Shown here piece by piece: positions 1 through 7,408 of a stretch of DNA of 22,351 nt (its first letter is position 1; the number at the start of each line of letters is the position of its first letter). Position numbers and translations under genes: made by a program. The notes under the pieces are model-generated. The model was not told the DNA's origin and did no database searches. It was given only the letters and a program-made list of their open reading frames with translations. The stretch spans positions 1-22,351 of IMG/VR virus record IMGVR_UViG_3300010354_000742. One strand, written 5' to 3'. This stretch comes from a virus.

Positions 1-1799
1 AAAGCGGCGTCAGCCAACAACTGGAAGTTGCCGATGGGGTCGTCGAGTCCCTTGGCAAGGTCTTGTCCCTTCTGAAGGGCGGTGTCAAAGGCTTGGCCGA
101 CTGCAGTGCCAACGAGGCTGAGGCCGAAGCCAAAGTTGCCGCCTAGCAAGCCACCGGCCAGACCACCAAGACCGCCCCCGACGCTGGCGCCAACGCCCTG
201 GCCGAACAGCGCGGGGAACGCACCACCGATGATCGCGTTGCCGGCGGCCTCACTAAATCGCTTATTTCGCTTCTCCCGAGACTTCTGTTCGTCGCGTGCT
301 AGTCGCCTAGTGTCGCGCTCAACTTGTTTCCGAGCTGCGCTGAGTCTCTGCTCAGCATCGGCAAGCGCAGCAGGTGAACCCGGTACGGCGCTGCCATCCA
401 CTAAGCGGCCGCTAATCGGGAGGGCAGGGCCGCGAGGAGTGCCACCGCCCCCGGCTGATTGAAGCTTGCGCTGCCTGTCTGCAGGTGAGCCGGGGATCAC
501 CTGACCGTTGATCAGGCGGCCACTGACAGGTAGCGCGGGTCCCTTGATCTTGGCGGCAGCATCCGCACTCGACTTATCAATCGTCTTCTTGTTGTCGACA
601 AGATCGTCGAGAAAGACCTTCCAGTTGTTTGCAATTTCTACCTGCCTTGCTTTAAAGGCAGGTGATCCTGGGATGCGAATCCCTCCAGGCAAAACACCGG
701 AAATTGGAGACCGTGGACCCCCGGCCTGCGCAGATCTCTTTAACTCTGCGGCCTGCTTCTTTAGGAACTCCTCGTAAATCTGAGAAGAACGCCTGACCTG
801 CGCTTCAAGAAATGCTGGTGAACCCGGTAAGTCTTTTCGTCCTCTAATGGGCTCCCGAGGGCCACCAATCCGGGCTGCTCGGTCCAGGCGTTGCTGCTCT
901 TGGCGCCGTTGCTCCTCAAGAAACGCAGGTGAGCCCGGCGTGTCCTTACTGCCCCGGATCGGGCTACGCGCACCACCGGCACGAGCACGCTTATCTAGCT
1001 GCTGCTGGATCTCACGCTCACGCCTCGCACGCGCCTCGGTCAGCGCAACCTGGCGTGCCAGCTCGTTTGTGAGCTGCTTTGCCGTGCCGAACTGACGCTG
1101 TGAGTAGGCGGTGGTGAGGTCACCAAGCTTTGAACGCAAGCTTGTGACCCTGACTCCGCCTTCCTCCAGCTTGTTGATCCGCTGGCTCAAGCGGAACCGG
1201 CGGTTCTGCGCTTGCTCAAGCGCGTTGATCGATTCGGAGGCGCCGCCTTGTCGAGCGCCGAGGGTGGCTTGCTGACGCGCTTCACGCTCAGCACGACGCC
1301 GAATCTGGGTCTTGCGCTCCTCCAGCGTGACCTGGCGGGCAAGCTCTGTACTGATCCGTCTGAACGAGCCGAACTGTCTGTTCGACTGGGTTTCCGTCAG
1401 CTGGCCCAGTCGGGTGCGCAGCCGGGCAACGTCCGCACCGCGCTCCTCAAGCGCATCAATGCGTCGCGCTAAGCGGAATCGCTTTTCCTGCGCAATCTCC
1501 AGCGCACGGATGTTTTCACGTCTGCCTCCGTTGCGGGCGGCATTATTGATCTCGCTCTGTTCCTTCTTGCGCCGAGCTGCATCTGCTCGTTCTTCGCGGC
1601 GGCGCTCAGCTCTTGCCCTGCGCTCAGCAGCCAACTCTGTGTTGCGCTGCCCGCCGGTGCCTCGGCTGCCGCTACGAGCACCTACGGATACGTCGCCCAG
1701 CTCCGACGCAACCAGCCGCTTGGCAGCCTGCAGATCCTTGCTGAACTGCGACAGATCGACGGTCAGCGTTAATTGGGCTTGGCCCAGGTTCTCCGCCAC
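1..1799 (-). CDS. tail tape measure protein, N-terminal 599 residues (cut by left window edge)
   Basis: An uninterrupted leftward frame runs from a GTG at 1799 to the window edge. The chosen start gives MAENLGQAQLTLTVDLSQF, a typical opening for this class; the frame is also open upstream, but no better start was found. Residues 50-270 are strongly charged and rich in Arg, Glu and Ala (coiled-coil-like) and hold two related segments of about 57 residues (about 105-161 and 198-256). Residues 277-480 carry five copies of a GPxxPIxG...PGSPA motif. About residues 515-560 form a Gly-rich hydrophobic stretch (GGGLGGLAGGLLGGNFGFGL), as in the membrane-inserting segments of tape measure proteins. The family sets tail length and is threaded inside the tail tube. 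The downstream position relative to the tail tube gene fits. Nothing else with this composition and length is likely at this place in a siphovirus; the C-terminal part is not visible. Confidence 0.85.
   Translation of the reverse strand, partial: MAENLGQAQLTLTVDLSQFSKDLQAAKRLVASELGDVSVGARSGSRGTGGQRNTELAAERRARAERRREERADAARRKKEQSEINNAARNGGRRENIRALEIAQEKRFRLARRIDALEERGADVARLRTRLGQLTETQSNRQFGSFRRISTELARQVTLEERKTQIRRRAEREARQQATLGARQGGASESINALEQAQNRRFRLSQRINKLEEGGVRVTSLRSKLGDLTTAYSQRQFGTAKQLTNELARQVALTEARARREREIQQQLDKRARAGGARSPIRGSKDTPGSPAFLEEQRRQEQQRLDRAARIGGPREPIRGRKDLPGSPAFLEAQVRRSSQIYEEFLKKQAAELKRSAQAGGPRSPISGVLPGGIRIPGSPAFKARQVEIANNWKVFLDDLVDNKKTIDKSSADAAAKIKGPALPVSGRLINGQVIPGSPADRQRKLQSAGGGGTPRGPALPISGRLVDGSAVPGSPAALADAEQRLSAARKQVERDTRRLARDEQKSREKRNKRFSEAAGNAIIGGAFPALFGQGVGASVGGGLGGLAGGLLGGNFGFGLSLVGTAVGQAFDTALQKGQDLAKGLDDPIGNFQLLADAA
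369..972 (-). repeat. five-copy PGSPA motif repeat inside tape measure gene
   Basis: Five protein repeats end in PGSPA. In plus-strand coordinates they lie at about 921-972, 810-864, 654-720, 479-543 and 369-431. Each has the form G-P/A-x-x-P-I/V-x-G, then 5-10 variable residues, then PGSPA. The DNA copies share a core like CAGGTGAGCC but are diverged, so the protein motif rather than the DNA seems conserved. Spacing between copies is roughly 110, 155, 175 and 110 bp. Confidence 0.85.
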
Positions 1800-1847
1800 C
1801 GACTCACGTACCGCTGTGGGCCTAGGTTGCCCCCGGCAATCTTGGGT

Positions 1848-2240
1848 ATGGCTACCTCAGCTCTCCAATCACTCGCCAACGCAACCGTGGCGTTTGAGAT
1901 CGCCGGAGCAGGTGTTGTGACGGATCCAGAGACGGGAAACGTCTACGCAGCTAAGTCGCAGGTCAGCTACACCGCATTCCTGAAAGCCACCAACGTCGAT
2001 CCCGCACTTTTCCCTGGCGTCGACGCAAACGGCATCGTCTACGAGGGCTATGTCATCAACCCTCAAACGCTCAGCCCCAAGATCGGTATCGGAAGCACCG
2101 GAACGCTCACCTTCGGTAGCGGGCAGCCGGTGGGGTTTGAGATGGTGCGCTCCCGCCTTGGCTACGGGGATACCGGGGTGCTCGGTTCGATCCTTACCGA
2201 TGTCCTAGGCACAAAGATCACCCTGCTCGCCAAGGAATAA
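1848..2240 (+). CDS. putative head-tail connector (stopper-like) protein, 130 aa
   Basis: The start is ATG at 1848 (MATSALQSLANATV...). The frame is open further upstream, but that would overlap the tape measure start on the other strand. The product is small and beta-rich in appearance, with repeated Gly/Thr segments and no signal peptide or membrane segment. It ends 2 bases before the next gene, so the pair is co-transcribed; AAGGA over its stop region serves as the next gene's ribosome site. By position (next to a tail-completion-like gene, between tail tube and tape measure) it may be the head-closure or stopper protein. The sequence itself shows no motif I can name, so this role is inference. 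Its strand is opposite to its structural neighbours, which is unusual. Confidence 0.6.
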   Translation: MATSALQSLANATVAFEIAGAGVVTDPETGNVYAAKSQVSYTAFLKATNVDPALFPGVDANGIVYEGYVINPQTLSPKIGIGSTGTLTFGSGQPVGFEMVRSRLGYGDTGVLGSILTDVLGTKITLLAKE

Positions 2241-2242
2241 CG

Positions 2243-2734
2243 ATGGGCGTTCGTTTCACAAGGTGGAACGCATCGGCGCTAACAGCGAAGGTGGCAACCA
2301 CCTTGGGTCGTATCGCCCCCGTTTACGTCGAGGAGACCACGCTGCAGATCTCTAATCCGCTGTGGGACTGGAATTGGGACACTCTCCGCGAAGAAAGCCT
2401 GCTGCTAGGCGGTGAAACAGAGCCCGGCCTGCCCGGCGTGATCGTCAAGGCAGGCAAGCGGGACATCGTTGACACCGGACGCCTGCTCGACTCCATCACT
2501 GCCCCGCTGATCGTGCGTCGTGGCAACACCGCCACCCTGAGCATTGCGTGGACTGCCCCCTACGCAAAGCGGGTGTTGGAAGGTGGCGTCTACGGCACCT
2601 ACGTGAACGTACGCGGCGAGATCGTCAGTGTCGGCCAGCGACCTGCACGCAACTGGATTCAGGCTGCCTACAACAGCAGACCACCGGAAAAAGTGTTTGC
2701 CAATGCTTGGCTCAAGTTCAAGGCCACGCAGTAA
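2243..2734 (+). CDS. putative tail completion protein (HK97 gp10-like), 163 aa
   Basis: ATG at 2243 follows an AAGGA about 5 bases upstream that overlaps the previous stop. The protein has an internal DTGRLLDSI segment followed by a beta-rich part (ATLSIAWTAPYAKRVLEGG) and a C-terminal RPARNWIQAAY. This pattern of a tail completion or minor structural protein (DTGxLxxSI, then Y-A-x-x-x-x-x-G, then a RPxRxW/F-type ending) is familiar from HK97 gp10-like proteins. Such proteins cap the head-proximal end of the siphovirus tail. It forms a two-gene rightward unit with the 130-aa gene and is followed at once by a strong hairpin. The orientation is opposite to the tail tube and tape measure genes on either side. 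Confidence 0.65.
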   Translation: MGVRFTRWNASALTAKVATTLGRIAPVYVEETTLQISNPLWDWNWDTLREESLLLGGETEPGLPGVIVKAGKRDIVDTGRLLDSITAPLIVRRGNTATLSIAWTAPYAKRVLEGGVYGTYVNVRGEIVSVGQRPARNWIQAAYNSRPPEKVFANAWLKFKATQ

Positions 2735-2761
2735 CTAGGGGGAGGTCGTTCCTCCCCCTAG
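2735..2761. terminator. perfect 11-bp hairpin between convergent genes
   Basis: CTAGGGGGAGG, a 5-base loop, then CCTCCCCCTAG: an 11-bp perfect inverted repeat. It starts directly after the stop codon at 2732-2734 and lies before the tail tube stop at 2770. There is no long T run on either side, so it may act as a bidirectional terminator or as an mRNA 3'-end stabiliser. Confidence 0.7.
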
Positions 2762-2769
2762 CCTCAACC

Positions 2770-3255
2770 TCAAGCGGCAGCTGCCTGAGCAGTCCAGTCG
2801 TAGGCGCCGTAGCCGATCAGATCAAAGGTCACCTTGGCGATGTTGCCTGCGGTGATGTCCTCGGAGAATGAACCGACCTGCGCAAGACCAGCGTGGATCT
2901 CGGGGTCGTCGCCAGAGTCGTCAGTCACAGGGGTTTCGCGATACCAGCGCACCAAAGTGCCGCTGGCAGCTTCCATAGCCGCCTGTTTAAGGATGGCATA
3001 CCCCGCATCCGTAACCGATAAATTCATGCTGCAGGGAATGGTGTACGACTGCGAAGTGATCAGGTTTGCCACGAAACCTTGCTCAGAGTCGTAGTCCACA
3101 ACTTCTTGGCTGTTGGACTGAGCCGAAATGCCGGTGTTGTCCAGCGAGAACACGCGGGTCAGGCCGGTAGAGCTGGTAGGGATAGTGCTAGCGCTCGTAC
3201 CCAAAGCCAGATACAGCTTGTATCCGAGGGCGGCAAAGAAGGCTCCAGTAGCCAT
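2770..3255 (-). CDS. major tail tube protein, 161 aa
   Basis: ATG at 3255. The N-terminus MATGAFFAALGYKLYLALG is followed by Ser/Thr-rich beta-strand-like segments and an ending of SEDITAGNIAKVTFDLIGYG. Length, small-residue content and this C-terminal strand pattern fit siphovirus tail tube proteins, which polymerise into the hollow tube around the tape measure. The gene lies between the head-tail module and the tape measure, as expected once the inverted two-gene unit is ignored. No catalytic motif is expected or seen. An alternative would be another tail or neck structural protein. Confidence 0.7.
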   Translation of the reverse strand: MATGAFFAALGYKLYLALGTSASTIPTSSTGLTRVFSLDNTGISAQSNSQEVVDYDSEQGFVANLITSQSYTIPCSMNLSVTDAGYAILKQAAMEAASGTLVRWYRETPVTDDSGDDPEIHAGLAQVGSFSEDITAGNIAKVTFDLIGYGAYDWTAQAAAA

Positions 3256-3275
3256 GGATCGTGGGGTGTTTAGCC

Positions 3276-3830
3276 CTAAGTTGCCTCGTTGTCTTCAAGC
3301 ATCTCCCACGGGGTTGGTCGTGGGCAGATATGGAGGTCAAACCCACGGATGTCGTGATCCATTGGGCTGGTGGCTGTCAGTGCCAGCTTGAGCTGCTCTT
3401 CCGTCATTCCGAGCTGCATCAACACATCCCCTCGGCTACACCCGCGCTCCAGCATCTTCCTCGCAAGCTGTCCATTACGCCGAACAGCGCCGGGTGCCTT
3501 GAGCGTCCAGTTGTGGTCACGGATGAAGTGCAGCACATCCCCCTCGGCAAACACCGTCAGCAGCGTCGAGAAGGTGCCTTTGGCGGGCTGCCATGCGCGG
3601 CAGGTCTTGATAAATGCCTGATCAATGCAGCTGAACACGTCTTCCGCCGCCACAAACGGATACTTACGGCACAGCTTGCGTCCCATCAAGCGGAGCAGCC
3701 CTTGGTGCTCTCGATACATCCGCGCAACGTGCCTCTGCTCTTCCTTGCTCAGGGGCGTCGAAAGGTAGCCGGTGCGGGGTCTTCGACGCACCGGCTTGGT
3801 TGGGTCACACCTATCGGCAAACTGCCTCAT
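3276..3830 (-). CDS. minimal sigma-70-like factor (region 2 plus a short following segment), 184 aa
   Basis: ATG at 3830. Residues 36-106 match the shape of sigma region 2: a helix (EHQGLLRLMGRKLCRKYPF), then AAEDVFSCIDQAFIKTCRAW, then KGTFSTLLTVFAEGDVLHFI ending in RDH. This corresponds to the family pattern of ED-L-x-Q-E, A-x-x-x-F, G-x-FST and G-x-I-x-x-x-R-D. Residues about 110-155 (LARKMLERGCSRGDVLMQLG) look like a region 3-like helix-turn-helix. I see no region 4 (-35 reader). Size and architecture recall T4 late sigma gp55 (185 aa), but homology to gp55 is not claimed. It lies in the structural operon between the neck adaptor and the tail tube genes. A 47-bp gap upstream holds tandem TACGACTACGCTAC-like words. 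Role in late transcription is inference. Confidence 0.65.
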   Translation of the reverse strand: MRQFADRCDPTKPVRRRPRTGYLSTPLSKEEQRHVARMYREHQGLLRLMGRKLCRKYPFVAAEDVFSCIDQAFIKTCRAWQPAKGTFSTLLTVFAEGDVLHFIRDHNWTLKAPGAVRRNGQLARKMLERGCSRGDVLMQLGMTEEQLKLALTATSPMDHDIRGFDLHICPRPTPWEMLEDNEAT

Positions 3831-3877
3831 GGCGGCAGTGTACCGATAACGTAACCCAGTAGCTACGACTACGCTAC

Positions 3878-4420
3878 TCAGCTACGTACTACAGCAATCG
3901 TCTGCCCAGGTGTGTTGAGGATCAGCTCCTGCAACAGCTGCTGTAGTTGGGGCAGTGCTTTCAGTGGTGTGATCGCTGGTTGCTGATCGGGCTTCCACTC
4001 CACCTCCATCACATCCAGCTTGACCCGCTTCAAGCCTGCATTCGGGATGCCGGGAATCAGGCTGGTGCTGCCAGCAACTGCACCAGCGACGATCATGTCC
4101 TTCACCAGCGACTTGGCTAACTCGTAGGTCGCCTGCTTGATCTCGGACGGGATCTCGTTGTTGGCGTAGGTCTTCTCAGTCGTGGTGAACTCCTTGCGCG
4201 GCCATGCCAACGCTTGGGTGGTGGTGCTGCGTGTCCCCACAAATCCCACTAAGTCCAGGTTGCGGGTAGCGGTGATCAGCGCTCGCGTCTTCTGGTCAGT
4301 GGTTGCGTCATCCCACTGAGTCGCGTCGATGTCGCCGTCCGCGTAAGCCTGCGCCTCAGCCAGCGTGATGTAGCTGTTGGCATCCGCAGCACCTGGCGTA
4401 GCAATGATGGTGGCTGTCAT
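3878..4420 (-). CDS. DnaT-like head-tail adaptor (neck) protein, 180 aa
   Basis: ATG at 4420. The first 75 residues follow the pattern of the so-called DnaT-like phage neck family: ANSYITLAEAQAYADG, an aromatic-containing W-D-D segment, KTRALITATRNLD, then ALAWPRKEF. The C-terminal half has IPSEIKQATYELAKSLV, also typical. Despite the family name, the usual role is a connector that sits under the portal and joins head to tail. The gene lies just downstream of the capsid block and upstream of the sigma-like gene. The last third (KALPQLQQLLQELI) is helical and less familiar. Confidence 0.75.
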   Translation of the reverse strand: MTATIIATPGAADANSYITLAEAQAYADGDIDATQWDDATTDQKTRALITATRNLDLVGFVGTRSTTTQALAWPRKEFTTTEKTYANNEIPSEIKQATYELAKSLVKDMIVAGAVAGSTSLIPGIPNAGLKRVKLDVMEVEWKPDQQPAITPLKALPQLQQLLQELILNTPGQTIAVVRS

Positions 4421-4452
4421 GGCGCAGGTGGTGTTGATTTAGCTTTCCGGTG

Positions 4453-4593
4453 CTAGCCGCGTCCTTGGCCGCGTTTCTGCTTGCGCCCGTGGTTGGCGAG
4501 GCTGTATTGACCCTGCCCTTGGCGGGTCTTCTTTGGTGAGCGCCGCTTGAACTGACGAGCTGCGCTCACGCTTCCCTTACTCTTCGCCGCCAT
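4453..4593 (-). CDS. small basic phage protein, 46 aa
   Basis: The ATG at 4593 lies inside the 3' end of the upstream 79-aa gene, overlapping it by 17 bases in another frame. The product is extremely basic, with KRRSPKKTRQGQGQYSLANH followed by a second Arg/Lys/Gly run. The composition and the K-T-R-Q-G...Y...R-G-Q-G-R layout recall tiny basic proteins found near capsid and neck genes in several phages (from memory). A role in DNA or capsid binding is possible but unproven. A GTG at 4569 would give a 38-aa version. There is no overlap with the downstream gene, which starts at 4420. Confidence 0.6.
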   Translation of the reverse strand: MAAKSKGSVSAARQFKRRSPKKTRQGQGQYSLANHGRKQKRGQGRG

Positions 4594-4816
4594 CCGAAGA
4601 CTCCGCCTTCAAATCGGCGGTGAAATCGGACTTCACCTCAGACCAAGTGGGATGTTCCACTTCGGTTGCGGCTTTGGTAGCGCGACGCTTGCGCTTCGGC
4701 TTTTCCTCAGCTGCTGCGGGTGCGGCAACTGCTTCTGGCGCGGGGCAAGAAAGGGAGGCCGCTTGCGCAGCCTCCTCGTCCTTACGCCGGGCCAGGTTGA
4801 ACCCGGTTAGTCCCAT
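4577..4816 (-). CDS. small Ala/Glu/Lys-rich protein after capsid gene, 79 aa
   Basis: The ATG at 4816 overlaps the capsid gene stop as TGATG, which indicates translational coupling. The protein starts MGLTGFNLARRKDEEAAQAA, has a low-complexity Ala/Pro/Glu middle with a basic KPKRKRR cluster, and ends in an acidic tail (SSDGGEE). Small proteins of this composition often follow the capsid gene in siphoviruses, but I recognise no family. It may be disordered and act in assembly or capsid decoration; this is inference. Confidence 0.65.
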   Translation of the reverse strand: MGLTGFNLARRKDEEAAQAASLSCPAPEAVAAPAAAEEKPKRKRRATKAATEVEHPTWSEVKSDFTADLKAESSDGGEE

Positions 4817-5769
4817 CAGTCGTTGAGGAAACCCTTGATGATGCCGATGTTCTTGTCATCGAACACCTGCTCCCAGTTGGAACCGGTCTCAAGGGTGGTG
4901 CGGTTGGGATTAGCACCGGTGCCCACGTACTTCACACCGATGGGGTGGAAGACGTTATGCCAGTCGAAGCTGACATAGGTGGCCTTGGCCAGGATGTCGC
5001 GGTCTTGCTCGGAGCGAAGACCGGCTTGCTCACCACTGGCAACAGCGCCAGGGGTGAAGAAGAACACATCATTGGCACCCAGGTCGTCAGACACCAACAC
5101 CCGCATGTTCATGTAGGTGGGGATGCGGACATCGCCGAAGCTAGGTACGCGGCTACCGCCCACAGGTGCAGTGGCGCCGAGTTCAGCAGCAGACACGAAA
5201 TCCAGTGCCTTCAGAGTCACCAGCTCGTAGTAAGCAGAGCTGTGAATTGCCATCACACTCAGCTTCTCGCCCTGGTCGCCAAGCTTGGCGCGGGCACCCG
5301 ACACCATTGCGGCGGTGGGGTATGCCTCGGCGGTGGCGACTGTCAGACCGTTCAGTGCAGTCGCAAAGGCGCCGGTGAGGCAGGCCAGCAGATCTTTCTG
5401 CTGTTCGTTGGCGATGTAGGACGCCACTTTGTTGCCGATAGCGGCGAGTGGGTCCGAGCCGGCTGCGAGGGCTGCAAGATCACGAGCACCGAAGGCCCGC
5501 CCTCTATGCAGCACAACTGCGCGTTGCTTATCGGCAGTGATGTTGCCAGGGGTCAGAGAGCCGGAATCGCTCAGAACTTCGGCGTCACCGGTCAGGTTGG
5601 CGACCCAGTTCGGGATGTTGATGAAGTCACCACCTTCGGTGGCGTTCAGCTCAGCCATTGGCTGCACCACACCGCTGCTAATAAAGGCGTTGCGGAGGGT
5701 GGTCTGTTCTTCGATGTACGGCTCAAAAATGTCAGGGATGATGACATTAGAGCGGACGGTTTCGGCCAT
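4816..5769 (-). CDS. major capsid protein (HK97-fold coat protein), 317 aa
   Basis: The ATG at 5769 is preceded by a GGAG with a 7-base spacer, one of the best ribosome sites in the window. The sequence follows a well-known siphovirus coat protein class. It has an N-terminal IIPDIFEPYIEEQT, then INIPNWVANLTGDAEVLSDS, GRAFGARDLAALAAGSDPL, a helix IGNKVASYIANEQQKDLLA, and a C-terminal YVSFDWHNVFHPIGVKYVG. No protease domain or long N-terminal delta domain is seen, consistent with the separate scaffold gene directly upstream. The protein forms the icosahedral shell. Confidence 0.9.
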   Translation of the reverse strand: MAETVRSNVIIPDIFEPYIEEQTTLRNAFISSGVVQPMAELNATEGGDFINIPNWVANLTGDAEVLSDSGSLTPGNITADKQRAVVLHRGRAFGARDLAALAAGSDPLAAIGNKVASYIANEQQKDLLACLTGAFATALNGLTVATAEAYPTAAMVSGARAKLGDQGEKLSVMAIHSSAYYELVTLKALDFVSAAELGATAPVGGSRVPSFGDVRIPTYMNMRVLVSDDLGANDVFFFTPGAVASGEQAGLRSEQDRDILAKATYVSFDWHNVFHPIGVKYVGTGANPNRTTLETGSNWEQVFDDKNIGIIKGFLND

Positions 5770-5800
5770 TGTCGGGCTCCGTTAATGGGTTCTTGAGTTC

Positions 5801-6541
5801 TCAGCCGCGCTGGGCCTCGGCTTTTAGGCGCTCATACAACGCTGGGTCTTCCCGGTACAAACGCGATTGCTCTGTAAGGTTTCGCGTCTCAGCCTTAAAC
5901 GGGTTCGGTTTCCCATAAAGAGAACCGCCGCCGCTTGTGCTGGGGGTGGTGCCCATACCCTTTGCTCCGTTCGGTGCAAAGTGGTGGTCCCATCCACTTT
6001 CCGGGTTGCGGAGCCTCGCTAGATGATCCTGCAGCGGGATCTCCATACCGCCCTCTAGAACCACTGGTTGCCCCTCAGCCTCACGGAGGTTGGGTTGCAA
6101 TAGGGCCAGCATTTGATCGGGGCGAAGCGCTTTGGCCTCGCTGATCTGCTGTAGAGCTTTGGTGCGGAGTGTCTCGGTGCGGCGGGCTTGGCGCTCGGCG
6201 TCAAGCTCGTTCTCTAACTCGGTGATCCGTCGCTCCAAGGCTTTGTTGGTCTCCTTGGAGTCCTCCCAGAGCTGGCGATATTCACCTGAGTTCTCCAGCT
6301 GCTGTTGCTCGCCTGTCTTGAGCTTGGCCGTGAGACCCCTCAGTTGGTCCTCAAGCTCTTGGACTTTGCTGTTGAGTTGGGCGTTCTTTTCGCCTGCTCG
6401 CAACTTGTCCTGCGTCACCAAGTCCAATTTGGCTTTGAGACGCTGAAGCTCGGAACTGTCGGGGGTTTCAGTCGCGGGTGAGGGCGGCACTGCCGCACTC
6501 GTTTCCTCCACGGGAGGAACACCACTTACGTTTTCGGACAC
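5801..6541 (-). CDS. capsid scaffolding protein, 246 aa
   Basis: GTG start at 6541. Residues 1-30 are Pro/Ser/Glu-rich and probably disordered. Residues about 31-135 are a long heptad-like coiled coil (LQRLKAKLDLVTQDKLRAGE and on), and the C-terminus has NPFKAETRNLTEQSRLYRED. That ending (N-P-F/W...NLTEQ...dP.....L) is typical of scaffold-like proteins encoded just before the coat gene. The role is to guide capsid assembly and then leave. It lies 31 bases upstream of the coat gene and downstream of the MuF-like gene, a standard order. Confidence 0.85.
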   Translation of the reverse strand: MSENVSGVPPVEETSAAVPPSPATETPDSSELQRLKAKLDLVTQDKLRAGEKNAQLNSKVQELEDQLRGLTAKLKTGEQQQLENSGEYRQLWEDSKETNKALERRITELENELDAERQARRTETLRTKALQQISEAKALRPDQMLALLQPNLREAEGQPVVLEGGMEIPLQDHLARLRNPESGWDHHFAPNGAKGMGTTPSTSGGGSLYGKPNPFKAETRNLTEQSRLYREDPALYERLKAEAQRG

Positions 6542-6580
6542 GCAATGGGCTGAGAGTACGTATCTAGCTTTCCCCTTTCA

Positions 6581-7408
6581 TTACAGGAACTCTGGGATCA
6601 GCACGCAGCGGCACAGCGGGTGCAACGGCGGCGGTCCCTCTGGAAATCCATCCGGCTCCATCTCCACACGGTTATGTAAGGGTCTGCAGCGTGGACATGT
6701 CTTCGGGTCAAGTACCGCGTTCCACCGCCAATCCACGTTGCGTAGCCTGCCGGCCGCTCGCCCAGTCTCCGCAGCACGCTTCGCCGCAGGTGTGATCGCT
6801 GCCCACAACACAGCAGCCGTGATGGAGCGGAATCGTTCTCGCCATGCGTTCGCCACCGTCCCCTTCGTAACCCTCGGCACGGGACGCCCTGCCTGCCGTC
6901 TCACCCCAAGCACTTTCTGCGCGACCTCCTCCGTTGTCGGGTCATCAAAAAACATGCCGACAACACTGCGCTCCAGCAGTTGCAGAAGCTGCGTCACAAA
7001 CGGTGGGATCCCTGTGCGGGGTGCAGGTGCAAATAGCTGGGATAGCCGCACCCCCACAACCTGCGTGTCGTCCAAGACCTGAGTGAGGGGTCTTGGCGCG
7101 AGCTGCCCAGCCTCAAGGCCAAACATCCGCTCCACCGGACCTAACACAGTCGTCTCAATAGCCAGCACCCGGCTGAGTAGCTGCTGAGCCAGTACATCAT
7201 TGGCCTGGAGCAACCATGGCAGCAGTTGCCTCCTGATCTGCGGCCACTGCAAGTAACGCTCAAACCTTGTTGGTGGCAGCTGCTGCAACAGCAGCGCGTA
7301 CACCCGCAGCGCTAGCTCGTACAGCACGTCACGCGCTTCGGCGTCCGTGATGTCCTCCTGCTGGCTGATCGCAGCGGCCAGCTCGCGGATGTACTCCTCA
7401 GGCGTCAT
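6581..7408 (-). CDS. minor head protein, MuF/SPP1 gp7-like, 275 aa
   Basis: The ATG at 7408 overlaps the portal stop by 4 bases (ATGA). The C-terminal quarter carries the diagnostic segment WRWNAVLDPKTCPRCRPLHN, then PPPLHPLCRCVLIP. The four Cys (about residues 238, 241, 266 and 268) and the His residues form a probable metal site. The N-terminal two thirds are helical and Leu/Gln-rich. Family members are minor capsid proteins bound near the portal and carried into the head. Coupling to portal and scaffold genes supports the call. Confidence 0.88.
   Translation of the reverse strand: MTPEEYIRELAAAISQQEDITDAEARDVLYELALRVYALLLQQLPPTRFERYLQWPQIRRQLLPWLLQANDVLAQQLLSRVLAIETTVLGPVERMFGLEAGQLAPRPLTQVLDDTQVVGVRLSQLFAPAPRTGIPPFVTQLLQLLERSVVGMFFDDPTTEEVAQKVLGVRRQAGRPVPRVTKGTVANAWRERFRSITAAVLWAAITPAAKRAAETGRAAGRLRNVDWRWNAVLDPKTCPRCRPLHNRVEMEPDGFPEGPPPLHPLCRCVLIPEFL

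Noticed and set aside
82-1920. Rightward frames at 82-462, 508-777, 847-1095, 1212-1472 and 1312-1920
   Set aside because: They lie opposite a single uninterrupted tape measure frame; their Arg/Ser/Pro-rich translations are typical antisense artefacts of high-GC DNA.
3261-3854. 197-codon rightward frame opposite the sigma-like gene
   Set aside because: The leftward frame shows sigma region 2 features and fits the operon; the rightward one has none.
4945-5796. 283-codon rightward frame opposite the capsid gene
   Set aside because: It is the mirror of a clearly recognisable coat protein gene; its His/Arg/Gly-rich translation has no family features.
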